64,000 nucleotides of DNA, from the NCBI GenBank assembly GCA_900317755.1, contig ONHZ01000053.1:1-64000 (forward strand), read 5' to 3'. Positions 52,385 to 62,136 of this stretch are shown here, piece after piece. This stretch comes from an uncultured Lachnospiraceae bacterium (GTDB taxonomy: Bacteria > Bacillota > Clostridia > Lachnospirales > Lachnospiraceae). Numbering within the stretch: position 1 is the first letter of the stretch; each line of letters starts with the position of its first letter. Made by a program: the position numbers and the translations under genes. Under the pieces are notes generated by a model. The model had not been told where the DNA came from, searched no databases, and saw nothing but the letters and a program-made list of their open reading frames with translations.

Positions 52385-53463
52385 AACGTATTATCCTGAC
52401 TTTCCATATAGTCCATATACTCTACAACCATAAGGGCAATCTTAAACGTGATTGCATCATCAAAAATCCTAAGATCAAGCCCTGTCATCTTCTGAATCTT
52501 ATCAAGCCTGTAGACAAGCGTGTTCCTGTGAATATAAAGCTGTCTCGAAGTCTCAGAAACATTCAGGCTGTTCTCGAAGAATTTATTGATCGTAGTGAGG
52601 GTCTCCTCATCGAAATCCTCTGGAGACTTCTTGTCAAAAATCTCCTGTATAAACATCTTGCATAGCGGAATAGGAAGCTGGTAAATAAGCCTTCCTATAC
52701 CAAGAACTGAATAAGCGATGATATTCTTCTCTTTGAAGAAAATCTTCCCAACATCAAGTGCCATAGTAGCTTCCTTGTAAGATTTGGAAACATCCTTCAG
52801 CTCGTTTACCGTAGTACCATAAGCGACTCTGGTCTTATTGTCAAGAGCATTTAATATCTCTTCAGCTGTCTTCTGAATGGATTCCTCGGCACCAGGCTCT
52901 GTCAAATCCTTTACGACAATGATATTGCTCTCATCAACAGCAGTGACAAAATCCTTTGTGTTTGCAGAAAGAACGGTCTTTACCTTTTCGAGCTCATCGC
53001 CCTTTCTCTCCTTTGGATTCTCAACGACAATGACGACTCTCTTCGCTTCAGACTCTATGTGAAGCTTCTTCGCCCTGTTGTAAATATCTACAAGGAGTAA
53101 ATTGTCAAGGAGAAGGTTCTTAATAAAATTGTCCCTGTCAAAGCGCTCATTATTTGCTTCCATGAGCTCTTTCATATGAAAAACAAGAATCCTGCCAATT
53201 TCTTCAGCATGATCGCCCCTTCCCATGACAACGACGACAAACTCCGTCTCACCCTTCTCAAGAACCCGTAGGAAAAGATGACCATCCTCAGAAATGCATT
53301 CAGATGAAGTCTCAGCAAACTGATGACTCTGTACTGAAAGTTTATTTGCATCCCTGAATGTCTGGGCAAGCACACTGCCCTCTCTGTCCATTACCGCAAA
53401 ATCATACTGGGTAATCTCCTTCATCCCCTCAATTGTTGTCTGAATAATTTGATTTTTATTCAT
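52381..53463 (-). CDS. CdaR/PucR-type transcriptional regulator
   Basis: 360 residues. The C-terminal helix-turn-helix of the CdaR/PucR family is clear: NVSETSRQLYIHRNTLVYRLDKI (about 308-330), preceded by a GGDEF-like domain region with VAYGTTVNELKDVSKSYKEATMAL. The N-terminus may bind a ligand. Family members often control sugar diacid or purine genes, but here the gene is coupled by a four-base overlap to ftsE, so it may report on cell state instead. The gap upstream (53464-53728) holds only the hairpins of the next gene. Confidence 0.88.
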   Translation of the reverse strand: MNKNQIIQTTIEGMKEITQYDFAVMDREGSVLAQTFRDANKLSVQSHQFAETSSECISEDGHLFLRVLEKGETEFVVVVMGRGDHAEEIGRILVFHMKELMEANNERFDRDNFIKNLLLDNLLLVDIYNRAKKLHIESEAKRVVIVVENPKERKGDELEKVKTVLSANTKDFVTAVDESNIIVVKDLTEPGAEESIQKTAEEILNALDNKTRVAYGTTVNELKDVSKSYKEATMALDVGKIFFKEKNIIAYSVLGIGRLIYQLPIPLCKMFIQEIFDKKSPEDFDEETLTTINKFFENSLNVSETSRQLYIHRNTLVYRLDKIQKMTGLDLRIFDDAITFKIALMVVEYMDYMESQDNTF

Positions 53464-53626
53464 AATTCCCCCAAAAAATCAGATGTCAAAATAGCAATTT
53501 CTGTTAGTTTAATACATTTTTGGTAAAAAGTGAAGAAAAATTTGGTCAAAAACTGTGCAATTTTTTATTATAATTAACAGTTCATTGGCATTTTCATTCG
53601 AAATTTACACTCACTATGAAGTTTCA

Positions 53627-53661
53627 AATAAAAAATCAGGCAAGGCAAAACCCTACCTGAT
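53627..53661 (-). terminator. Terminator of the NlpC/P60 gene
   Basis: On the minus strand ATCAGG with an inner AGG/CCT pairs with CCTGAT and is followed by TTTTTATT. Two more AAAGG/CCTTT-type hairpins (about 53675-53715) stand between it and the stop. Confidence 0.75.
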
Positions 53662-53728
53662 ATTTCTTCGCTAAAGGCATAACCCTTTAACCCCCAAAGG
53701 AAAAATCCCCTTTAAGAAAAGAAGCAAA

Positions 53729-55273
53729 TTAGAAAACACGTCTGACTGCCAGGATATTCCTGTAATTTACATTTGAATATTTGATGCCGTCACGCTTGTT
53801 CGATGCATGTACAATAGTACCATTTCCTGCATAAATAGCTACATGGCCTGAATAACATACGATATCTCCAGGCTGCATATCGCTCTGCGAAACTGCTGTA
53901 CCAACTGACCTGTCTGCTGAAGAACTATGAGGCAGGCTGACACCGAATGCGCTGTAAACACCCATGACAAAACCTGAGCAGTCTGTGCCATTCGTAAGTG
54001 ATGTACCGCCATATACATAAGGATTTCCAACAAACTGGGATGCATAGGCTACAACTGCAGACCCCCCTGTGCTTGATGGTGCTGAATATGTCTTTCCGCT
54101 TGAAGAACTGCTTCCTTCAGAAGACTTCGAAGATGATTTCGAAGTCTTGGAAGCCTTTGCATTTCTCGCAATGGCTTCTTTTGCAGCCTTATCAGCTGCT
54201 TCCTTCTCAGCCTTCTCTTTCGCAAGACGTGCCATCTCGGCCTCTTTTGACTCGGCATAATCAAACTCTGTAGAAAGCACGACATAATCTGTAGAAACAT
54301 ACCCGTCGCCTTCTTCGATGGAAACCTTTATCCAGCCCTGATCCTTCATAGAATCATCTGTAACCGTAAGGTCTTCACCATTTGGAACCATACCAATGAC
54401 TGAAGAATCTGTCGTCGCCTGCTCTCTTACATAAAGTGTCTCAGTATTTACAGTAGCTACCTTTCTGCCAACAGCATCGACTGCTGACTGATCTCCTACA
54501 ATGACATACTGTGAACTGATATAGCCAACACAGGTACCGGATGTAATCTGATACCAGCCATCTGTATCTGTAGCTTTAACCGTTCCGACATCACCCTTAT
54601 AAAGCTTCCCGGCATAATCACTGTCTTCTGAAGGCTGTGTCCTGATATATACAAAATCATTGACGTTTGCCACAGCAATCTGGGAATAATCACCCTTCGT
54701 GGCACTTTCAGATGCGTCAACAGTTTCATCAGTGGCTGCCGTACCGTCTGTTGAATCTGTTACATCTGATGAATTCACTACAGTGCCATCTGTATTTACA
54801 ACTGCTGCCTTGCTTCCGTCCTCTGTAGTGGCACCAGCAACTGTACCATCCGGAAGAACCGTTCCTGCAGGAGTGCCATCAGATGTAGGCGTACCTGCAA
54901 TAGTAGTTTGAAGAGAATTGTCGGATAGAACATTTCCATCCTGATCAACTGTCTTATTTATGACACCATTTTCGGAAGTAACTGAAATCGTACCATCAGA
55001 AAGCGCTGTCGCTGTAATATTTGATGCTGTAACCGTTGCATTTGCTGATGTATTGGCTGATGAAAGAATATTTGAAATTACAAGATTCGCACCGGCGAGT
55101 ACTGAACCACCTGAAATGCTGCTCTTTGTATCTGCTGAAGATGTAACACTCTTCTGTACAGCTGCAACGACACCAGAAACAGGTGCTGCTGAAACTGATG
55201 ATGCTAATGTAACAGCAAATGCTCCTGCTGCAATTGAAAGAGTGATTCTCATCATTCTATTGTTTCGATTCAT
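53729..55273 (-). CDS. Secreted SH3-NlpC/P60 cell-wall hydrolase
   Basis: 514 residues. A signal peptide (about 1-30, ending VSAAP) is followed by a Thr/Ser/Asp-rich region with repeated DGT-type turns (about 80-190), two bacterial SH3 domains (about 205-255 and 270-325), an Ala/Lys-rich coiled linker, and an NlpC/P60 peptidase. The catalytic Cys lies in GTDCSGFVMG and the His in SGHVAIYAG. It should cleave peptidoglycan stem peptides, possibly under FtsEX control. Its promoter is a perfect consensus. The long antisense frames inside it are shadows. Confidence 0.93.
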   Translation of the reverse strand: MNRNNRMMRITLSIAAGAFAVTLASSVSAAPVSGVVAAVQKSVTSSADTKSSISGGSVLAGANLVISNILSSANTSANATVTASNITATALSDGTISVTSENGVINKTVDQDGNVLSDNSLQTTIAGTPTSDGTPAGTVLPDGTVAGATTEDGSKAAVVNTDGTVVNSSDVTDSTDGTAATDETVDASESATKGDYSQIAVANVNDFVYIRTQPSEDSDYAGKLYKGDVGTVKATDTDGWYQITSGTCVGYISSQYVIVGDQSAVDAVGRKVATVNTETLYVREQATTDSSVIGMVPNGEDLTVTDDSMKDQGWIKVSIEEGDGYVSTDYVVLSTEFDYAESKEAEMARLAKEKAEKEAADKAAKEAIARNAKASKTSKSSSKSSEGSSSSSGKTYSAPSSTGGSAVVAYASQFVGNPYVYGGTSLTNGTDCSGFVMGVYSAFGVSLPHSSSADRSVGTAVSQSDMQPGDIVCYSGHVAIYAGNGTIVHASNKRDGIKYSNVNYRNILAVRRVF

Positions 55274-55333
55274 AAATATAAGCCCCCAAGGTCAAACAAA
55301 TCTTTACAAAAATGTTTCATCTTATTTGCAGAA

Positions 55334-55362
55334 ATTATAACAACATTATTTCGATGTGTCAA
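55334..55362 (-). promoter_or_regulatory. Consensus promoter of the NlpC/P60 gene
   Basis: On the minus strand perfect TTGACA (55357-55362), a 17-base spacer and perfect TATAAT (55334-55339). The -35 box lies inside the 3' end of the upstream membrane-protein gene, so expression is likely strong and independent. Confidence 0.9.
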
Positions 55363-56263
55363 TGGTTTTTGTTTTTTTAAATATTACATATCCTCCGCTT
55401 GTCTTTCCTATTTCATGATAAAGGCCGGTATCTTCTATGCCTTTTGACATATTTCCATCCCCATCTTCAAACGTAATATATGTATATTCTGCAAATTTCG
55501 GAAGGTAATAATCCTTCAGCCATGCCGAATCATATCCCATCGTCGTGTATTCATCGGAGGAAATAAAGCTTGCCGAAGCCTGAATATATCTCCAGTCAGC
55601 ATAGCACATGATGCCAAAGAAATATGAGCCTCCTCTTTCAAACTTACCCTTAATATTGTATCCATTAGAATATTCTGTCATGACAAGTCTTGTCGTATCA
55701 TATAAGTCTGGTCCCTGAGCCTCGAGATATACCGGCGATCCTGCACTAATATATTCCCCTTTAGAATTATATCGATCTGCCTGCACAAGACCTTTTTCAA
55801 TATCTTTTTTTACATCGTTCTGCATGATGTCGGCTGCTTCCCGGCCGTCATCATTTACCTTATATATTGACTGCGGCTTAATATAATAGCCTGTCTCCAT
55901 TATTCCTTTTCCTGAGAATGCAAGCACCGCAATAAATATCATAAGAACCAGTACCTTTTTCCTGCCATTCATCTCAGAAGCAATTTCTGTCAGAACATAG
56001 GCTATGACAAAGCCCACCGGAAGCAGAATATAAAGCCTTACAAGCTCTGCGTCCCCTGGAAAATAGCTTTCCAGAAACAGTTTCAAGGTAAAAGGATTGG
56101 CAAGAAGTAACACATAAAGCAATATGATATACCAGAAATATGTCTCATAAGCTTTCTTCCATTTTTTTCTGAAAAAGAACAGAAATAGCATTGATATAAT
56201 AAATAACGTAAAAAATGCCGTCTGTCCCCAGAATAGTGAGCTTATTGTACGAACATGATCCAT
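55346..56263 (-). CDS. Membrane protein, C-terminal half of a split pair
   Basis: About 305 residues. Four predicted helices in the first 125 residues, then a soluble domain of about 170 with SNGYNIKGKFERGGSYFFG and a final YVIFKK. The helical part aligns by eye with the N-terminal part of the 510-residue MBL protein at 57371 (similar LLLxPFxxxL, a GD turn, and an LP-rich third helix). I chose the ATG at 56263 after GGAGG. It overlaps the gene before it slightly. The function is unknown; surface glycan assembly is inferred from neighbours. Confidence 0.8.
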   Translation of the reverse strand: MDHVRTISSLFWGQTAFFTLFIISMLFLFFFRKKWKKAYETYFWYIILLYVLLLANPFTLKLFLESYFPGDAELVRLYILLPVGFVIAYVLTEIASEMNGRKKVLVLMIFIAVLAFSGKGIMETGYYIKPQSIYKVNDDGREAADIMQNDVKKDIEKGLVQADRYNSKGEYISAGSPVYLEAQGPDLYDTTRLVMTEYSNGYNIKGKFERGGSYFFGIMCYADWRYIQASASFISSDEYTTMGYDSAWLKDYYLPKFAEYTYITFEDGDGNMSKGIEDTGLYHEIGKTSGGYVIFKKTKTIDTSK

Positions 56264-56267
56264 ACCC

Positions 56268-57368
56268 TCACCTCCAAGTCCTGATAAACAGCAGATTGAC
56301 AAAATAAGGCAGCATTGATGGTATGAGAAGCAGTGCTGGAATTATCTTTTTCTTTTGAATCGCAAATACGATGGCTAATATAAACAGGGAAATCGCCCCG
56401 AGTATGGTACCCATTAATGTAATTGAAGCACACGCTGTATTTACTACCAGAATATAGAAAAAGCAGCTACTGAAAGTTATCTCATTATCAGCATTCTGAT
56501 AAGCATCAAAATATTCCACAGTGAGATACAAAAGAAGCGGCAGGATGATCGTAAAGCAGATGGATTTCGAATTCCATGTCCACATAAGAAGCCTTCTGCC
56601 AAATGAATAATAGCTGCCGAACGAAAACTCATTAATAACCGCCAGAATCAGAATAAAAATAGATTTCTTCTCAAGCTTTTCTTTGAAAAAGAGCTTTGCA
56701 AAAAGCCATGCAACTGAATAGGACATTAGTATATACAGGACTGGAATAAAAGTTTTAAGAAATACAAGTGAATGCACCCTGCAGAAAACGGCCATTCCAG
56801 CAAGAAAAGGATAATATGAGGAAACCTGATATCGCTTATCCAGCTGATAAATCTGAAATATTCCATTTTTGCTTTTGCCAATAGTATAAATTGAATCGAG
56901 TGATGCCATACTCTGGACAAGCGTAGCATAAGTTGTATCATCTCCGTCAATGTATGGAGATACAAATATCATCCGGAAGGCTTGAAACAGCACTAGTGAA
57001 ATTGCAGCAATGGTAATAATCTTTACAAATCTTCCTGAAGACATAAAAATTTTTTTGAATGAACTGTAATCATCACTTTTTAATTCTGAAACAATGCTGA
57101 ATGTCTCACCATTCTTTTTGCTTACAAAAAAACGGCATAAGAAAAAAGCAATAATAACCGATCCCACTGCGGTCATGAATATTGTCATGAGCTCATGCAG
57201 TCTCATCGAACAGCCTATTCCAATAAAATATAGTATAAAAAATAATGCCATATAGGAAGAAAAGCCGATAAGAAGCCTTAAGCAGAAATCCTTCTTCCTT
57301 ACTATGACGACCCCTAATAAATATGGAATAATTATTAATTCTAAAATAAATAATAATATACTTAGCAT
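56268..57368 (-). CDS. DUF6077-like polytopic membrane protein
   Basis: 366 residues, eight to ten predicted helices. An acidic turn (SPYIDGDDTTYATLVQSMA, near residue 135) follows the third or fourth helix, resembling the first-loop acidic motif of GT-C-type glycosyltransferases, and the arrangement recalls DUF6077 proteins. That assignment rests on resemblance, not on a search. The next gene begins before its stop, so the two products are made together. It lies two bases after the MBL gene. Confidence 0.75.
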   Translation of the reverse strand: MLSILLFILELIIIPYLLGVVIVRKKDFCLRLLIGFSSYMALFFILYFIGIGCSMRLHELMTIFMTAVGSVIIAFFLCRFFVSKKNGETFSIVSELKSDDYSSFKKIFMSSGRFVKIITIAAISLVLFQAFRMIFVSPYIDGDDTTYATLVQSMASLDSIYTIGKSKNGIFQIYQLDKRYQVSSYYPFLAGMAVFCRVHSLVFLKTFIPVLYILMSYSVAWLFAKLFFKEKLEKKSIFILILAVINEFSFGSYYSFGRRLLMWTWNSKSICFTIILPLLLYLTVEYFDAYQNADNEITFSSCFFYILVVNTACASITLMGTILGAISLFILAIVFAIQKKKIIPALLLIPSMLPYFVNLLFIRTWR

Positions 57369-57370
57369 AA

Positions 57371-58903
57371 TTACCTCATGGTAACAGAGTTCGGTGCTGT
57401 AGCATAGCTGTATATAACTGCACCTTTATTTTCAAAATATAGTTTATTTTTGTCGGTCTGATAGTTAGTTCCTGGTGCAGGATTAAATAACCAGTCAGGT
57501 GCATCGAAGAACACGGTTTCTGCATTGACCAAATCATAAAGATCCTGAGACAATCCACCATTTCCATGACGTGACACCTGAAGTATATAAGAATGAAGTC
57601 CTGATTGATATTCATCCATTATATACTGACTCTGTGATTCTCCAATATCACCACAGACAAGAAATGAGCCATGAGATGGAGTTGGTACATGCTCTGCCTT
57701 CTGCCCGTTGAAATGCGTAATCGTAAGATTTGATATATCATTGTCCTCAGCTACCTTAAACTGCAACATAAGAGAACCATCATTTGCGGCATCTCCACCA
57801 ATCTTAGATTGATAATCATGCATGACTCGAACATAAAAATCCTGAAGTTCCAATGTATCCCCATCATGTAAATAATGAAGCAGCTTTTTATTTTCGGGAT
57901 TATCATTCATAATATGATAAAATCTCTCGAAATCAGAATAGACATCCCAGTCCTGCGCCTCTTCCTTATATTTCTCAGGATCAAATTCGGAAGCATATAC
58001 TGCATCGATTTCAGGCACATCCCCGGATTCCATAATCGTAGTAAAGGCATTAATATGATCCGAATGCGGATGCGTCAGAAACCATGCTGTAACCTTGCCG
58101 CCATTATCTTTTATAATCTGTCTAACCTGATCCGCATCAGCATCCCACCCGCCGTCAATAAGGTAGAGATTTCCCTTCAAATCCGTAATTGAATAAATCA
58201 TGGCCTGATTTCCAGTAACTGATGCATACTGTGTGACCTTCCACATATTTTTATAATTATCTTTATACTGATAAATCCTCTCATGGCCAATAGTTTTTAC
58301 AAAGGAAAAACCACAATACTGTACTTCTGTTTCCCTCGAGTCTCCCACTGGCAGAACCAGATAATCTGCACCTGCCTTCACTGCATCATAAAAATAACCA
58401 TTTGTCCTGTCATCGCACTTTATAAATTCAGTGTCATTAGGGAGATCATCGGAAATATCATCTGTGGATGCTATGATTAATTTCCCATCATCCCCTTTCG
58501 ACAGTCTGTCATAAGGACTCAATCCGCGGAATCTGAAAATATTAAGGGAAAAGCCTGTTGTAGAAAAAAGCACAACAGCAATTCCTGCAATAATAAATAC
58601 TCTGGCTTTCTTATTCTTATTCTCAGCAAAAATAAGCGATAGACAGAGCGGAAGCAGAATAATGAGTGGAAGCACAAAAAACAGCTTGAAATATTTCTCG
58701 TCTCCTGCCTTTGAAAGAAGTAAATTTCCAAATGGCGGAATCAGAAGCAATACAAAGTAAAGTATCGAAAGTGAAATAATACTAAAATATTTCCTGCCAT
58801 CCTTTATGATCAGAAAAATAATACAGGCTGCATAAACTACAATAATAGCAAGAGAAAATCCAGATTGTGAAAAAATATTACGAAGGGAATCAAAATAATT
58901 CAT
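57371..58903 (-). CDS. Membrane protein with metallo-beta-lactamase domain
   Basis: 510 residues. Four membrane helices (about 15-120), a short region with AGADYLVLPVGD, then an MBL-fold hydrolase (about 225-500). The metal motif is THPHSDH at residues 277-283. The later ligands are in LVCGDIGES (Asp) and SRHGNGG (His). The MBL part resembles the C-terminal domain of ComEC. It could hydrolyse a phosphodiester or lipid-linked substrate outside the cell. Its start overlaps the next gene by four bases. Confidence 0.85.
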   Translation of the reverse strand: MNYFDSLRNIFSQSGFSLAIIVVYAACIIFLIIKDGRKYFSIISLSILYFVLLLIPPFGNLLLSKAGDEKYFKLFFVLPLIILLPLCLSLIFAENKNKKARVFIIAGIAVVLFSTTGFSLNIFRFRGLSPYDRLSKGDDGKLIIASTDDISDDLPNDTEFIKCDDRTNGYFYDAVKAGADYLVLPVGDSRETEVQYCGFSFVKTIGHERIYQYKDNYKNMWKVTQYASVTGNQAMIYSITDLKGNLYLIDGGWDADADQVRQIIKDNGGKVTAWFLTHPHSDHINAFTTIMESGDVPEIDAVYASEFDPEKYKEEAQDWDVYSDFERFYHIMNDNPENKKLLHYLHDGDTLELQDFYVRVMHDYQSKIGGDAANDGSLMLQFKVAEDNDISNLTITHFNGQKAEHVPTPSHGSFLVCGDIGESQSQYIMDEYQSGLHSYILQVSRHGNGGLSQDLYDLVNAETVFFDAPDWLFNPAPGTNYQTDKNKLYFENKGAVIYSYATAPNSVTMR

Positions 58904-59865
58904 GCTGATTCTCCTTCACTTAATCTTTTTTCGTTATTTATAAAGATCTTCTTGATAAAAGCTGTGACAAGGGCAAAGACCAATACAAGCAGGAAGTAAA
59001 TGAGTGCTGCCTGTGTCGAAAGCAGTGCATCAAGACTTGTTATTAATAGAAGTAAAATTAATTCAGCTTTTTTTCGAAGATCATTTTTCTTTGAAAAAAC
59101 ATCAGAAAGCATAATACCTGCCATAAATACTGCCGGTGCAAACAATGATGCAAGTAAGGTCTCACTCTTCCACGGACAGGTGAATACGCCAAACAGATCA
59201 ATTTTCGGAAGAAGAACCGGGAAAATCAGGAAAACTACGACTAACCCTACGAAAGAATTTGCACTTTGATTAACTTCATCTAACGTTTCCTTTTCCCTAA
59301 AGAAATATTCCCCGACTGCCTTATAAAAGCAGAAATAGATAACCGTAAAAATGAAAGCATAGGCATAATAAAGAATCCTTGCACTGCCAAGGCCGGTAAT
59401 AAAGGCTGCGATAAAATAATATTCATAAAGTGGATCCGGATCAGAAAGCTTCCCGCTCATAATAAGGTCAGCAAGTGCCTGATAAGGTCTATGGTAGAGT
59501 GCTGCTGCAAAGAAAATAAAAAGCACCGCAATTGAAATGGCTAATACATAATCTGATTTCGTATGTTTTCTCTTTTTTCTGATCAGTGAAAAAAGATACT
59601 TTATCTCAAGAATCAATAATATTATGGTAGCAGCGCAACAAAAATATTTCCATATTGTTGCCCTCTTTAAGATAAAAACATTGGAGAGTCTCGCAGCATA
59701 ATCAAATAGCACAAAAATAGCTCCGTAAATTGCGTAGCCGGTGAGAATTATCTTCTTAAAAGAAATGTTGTCTTCACTCTTTAAAAATCTATGCGAAACC
59801 AGAGCCCCTGTCAGAACAGGAACCAGAATATTCATATCTAAAAATTTACAAATTCCAGAAATCAT
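58900..59865 (-). CDS. Polytopic membrane protein
   Basis: 321 residues with eight or nine predicted helices. An extracellular segment (AALYHRPYQALADLIMSGKLSDPDPLYEYYFIAA, given here by its positions 122-155) contains the acidic DPDP that may match the acidic turn of the 366-residue protein at 56268. It overlaps the MBL gene by four bases and ends next to the glycosyltransferase at 59867. The function is unknown. It seems to form a pair with the MBL protein. Confidence 0.75.
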   Translation of the reverse strand: MISGICKFLDMNILVPVLTGALVSHRFLKSEDNISFKKIILTGYAIYGAIFVLFDYAARLSNVFILKRATIWKYFCCAATIILLILEIKYLFSLIRKKRKHTKSDYVLAISIAVLFIFFAAALYHRPYQALADLIMSGKLSDPDPLYEYYFIAAFITGLGSARILYYAYAFIFTVIYFCFYKAVGEYFFREKETLDEVNQSANSFVGLVVVFLIFPVLLPKIDLFGVFTCPWKSETLLASLFAPAVFMAGIMLSDVFSKKNDLRKKAELILLLLITSLDALLSTQAALIYFLLVLVFALVTAFIKKIFINNEKRLSEGESA

Positions 59866-59866
59866 A

Positions 59867-62125
59867 TCAGTTTCTTTCGTAAAGAGAAATTATTTCATTT
59901 TTAATAAGCTTCCAGTCACGGCTATGTGCAAGCGACAGCCCATTTGCATAGAACTTTTCCTGAAGACTCTTATCTGAAATAATTTCTTCTATGCATTTCA
60001 CAGCGCCAGAAAAATCACCTGTCTGATAAGCAAGACAATTCTCATGATCCCTTATGTACTCTGAATTTCCACCATTCTGGACAAGGACGACAAAGCCGCC
60101 TGTTGCCATCATTTCAAGCGGAGGGTATGAAAAACTCTCTAAGGTGCTTGACTTTAAGAGAATATCACAGGAATTATATACCTCACTCACTTTATCGTAA
60201 GGCACCCTGTGGAGAAATTTGTCAACATGATACCATTCTTTGGGTGCGGCATTATATGACATATACCAGATTTCATATTTATCCCTGTCAAGTGAGTTTG
60301 TGATTTTGAAGCTTTCATCTACTCCCTTGTAAGAAACAGCACTATCTCCTTCGATCAGGATTCTGACTTTCTTTCCATCTTCGAAAGTCCTCTGATGCTC
60401 GGTGAAATTTCTCATCTCAATCCCATTCGGTACAAAAAGCGCATCCTTATGGTACTTTTCAAAAAGCCAGCCTTTACACCATTTTGAAATCGTAGCAAAA
60501 ATAATATCCGTATCATTTGAATAGGTCTTGTTCGCAAGTGGTCTTAACGGATTCCCTGCCTCATAAAAATCAGTCTCAAAATTCTGAACAAGATAAAATT
60601 TCTTTTCAAATCTCGGATGAGCATTAAGGTAATCCACTGTCGTCCACATCGTGCCGATTGCTATGTCAAAATGCGCTGTGACCGGTACTCCTTCCATATA
60701 TATGACAGGGAAATCTTCACCTTCAAACATCATCCATGAAAGTGTCGGATTTGATGCGATGATCGTAGTCTGATAGCCTTCTTCAAAAAGATATTTCAGA
60801 TGCCTGAGTGCTACCATGATGCCACCGGAGATTTCAGTAGAAGGAAGAATAAGTGCGGCGGTCTTTCCTTTTCTCTCCCTGAAGAAATCTGCTAATTTAT
60901 TCCCAGAATAAATAGTAAGGCAGTGCTCTTTTACATAGGAATTTGCTTCTTTGGCTGTGCGTTTGCAAAGTTCCCTGTCCTGATAAAGCATTTCAAAAGT
61001 ATCTGACCAGTCTTCTGCTGAATCACAAAGAAAGCCAGTCTTCTTATCCTCAACCATCTCTGCAAAGGCACCGACATTGCTTGCAACTGTGACAGTATTT
61101 ACAAGCGCCGCCTCTACCCACTTGTTCTCAGATTTGGCATTATTGAAAATCGTATCTTCAAGAGGTGCAAGGTTCACATCAACCATGGAAATGAGAATCG
61201 GAAGCTTGTGCCAGTCCAGGAATGGGAAAGTCACTACCCTGTCCTTAAAAGGCAGAATCTCTTCAGGAAGTGTAAGCTCCCCGACAAGATAGAGATAGAC
61301 ATTCTCATGTGCCTTCATAAAGGAAATAATCGATGGCAGGATAAGGGCTACATCTGCATTATGCGTGATACTGCCACTGAAATAACCTATTCTGAATTCT
61401 CCTTCAGTTCTTTTCTTTATGGTAACAGACTTTTTCTTCTTGCCCGCCATATATGTAAAGGTGACATCTTCAGAAAAATTTTTCTCCTTCAGAACAAGCG
61501 CCGCACATGAGTCACGGTACATCTCTTCCGATGCAGTATTCCTGTTTATAAATACCTCAGGTACATATTTGGAAAGCTCATCCGCCAAGGCTTTTGTAGT
61601 AGTAATGGCACCATCACAAAGCTTCAGTGTCTTTCCCATCCGGATGACGCCATCGTCATAGACCTTCTTTTCAGCCGGAGAAAGCCCCTGAACATAAGGA
61701 ATCAGGTCTGTATAGACTGTATCTATTACAAGATCATCTATATCAAAATATACTTTTTTATGAAGCGCATGGGCAAGGGTAATAAGCTTGTATATTTCCG
61801 GTGTATATGGACAGCGGAAAATGACAAAGCAGGATGCATTTACTACGACATCATTTGCAACAACATTCGTATAAAAGATCTCAGATGTAGTAAGGCCATT
61901 TGCCTCAAGCTGCTGTCTCTGGTGGGTGACCCTGTATCTCGGAGGATGAGGTACCATTGCATCACAGCCATTAATAAAGCAGACGTCTACGACTACTTTA
62001 TCATAATTTCTGTTTCTCTCCTTGTATACTTCAACCATCCGGTTTAGTGTCTTATTATTTAATTTTTTTACAACAGCTTTTGCTGCCTTCTTTACAGCGT
62101 GCTTTGCCTTGTTCTTTAATCCCAT
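59867..62125 (-). CDS. Large glycosyltransferase, two GT-B modules
   Basis: 752 residues, no membrane helix. A lysine-rich amphipathic N-terminus (about 1-30) may touch the membrane. Two GT-B-like modules follow: the first at about 45-420 (VAAFAEMVEDKKTGFLC-type sequence in its acceptor half) and a second from about 425 with SSTLESFSYPPLEMMATGG and NGGNSEYIRDHENCL near the end, characteristic of GT4. It may transfer two sugars in building a surface polysaccharide. It is one base after the membrane gene and 11 from the GT2. Confidence 0.88.
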   Translation of the reverse strand: MGLKNKAKHAVKKAAKAVVKKLNNKTLNRMVEVYKERNRNYDKVVVDVCFINGCDAMVPHPPRYRVTHQRQQLEANGLTTSEIFYTNVVANDVVVNASCFVIFRCPYTPEIYKLITLAHALHKKVYFDIDDLVIDTVYTDLIPYVQGLSPAEKKVYDDGVIRMGKTLKLCDGAITTTKALADELSKYVPEVFINRNTASEEMYRDSCAALVLKEKNFSEDVTFTYMAGKKKKSVTIKKRTEGEFRIGYFSGSITHNADVALILPSIISFMKAHENVYLYLVGELTLPEEILPFKDRVVTFPFLDWHKLPILISMVDVNLAPLEDTIFNNAKSENKWVEAALVNTVTVASNVGAFAEMVEDKKTGFLCDSAEDWSDTFEMLYQDRELCKRTAKEANSYVKEHCLTIYSGNKLADFFRERKGKTAALILPSTEISGGIMVALRHLKYLFEEGYQTTIIASNPTLSWMMFEGEDFPVIYMEGVPVTAHFDIAIGTMWTTVDYLNAHPRFEKKFYLVQNFETDFYEAGNPLRPLANKTYSNDTDIIFATISKWCKGWLFEKYHKDALFVPNGIEMRNFTEHQRTFEDGKKVRILIEGDSAVSYKGVDESFKITNSLDRDKYEIWYMSYNAAPKEWYHVDKFLHRVPYDKVSEVYNSCDILLKSSTLESFSYPPLEMMATGGFVVLVQNGGNSEYIRDHENCLAYQTGDFSGAVKCIEEIISDKSLQEKFYANGLSLAHSRDWKLIKNEIISLYERN

Positions 62126-62136
62126 GGTATCACTCT

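Noticed and set aside
53464-53626. Promoter of the CdaR-type regulator
   Set aside because: TTCACT-17-TAAACT fits poorly on both boxes, so it is not listed.
54049-54300. Antisense frames inside the NlpC/P60 gene
   Set aside because: They arise from the low-complexity Ser/Lys linker and have no independent signals.
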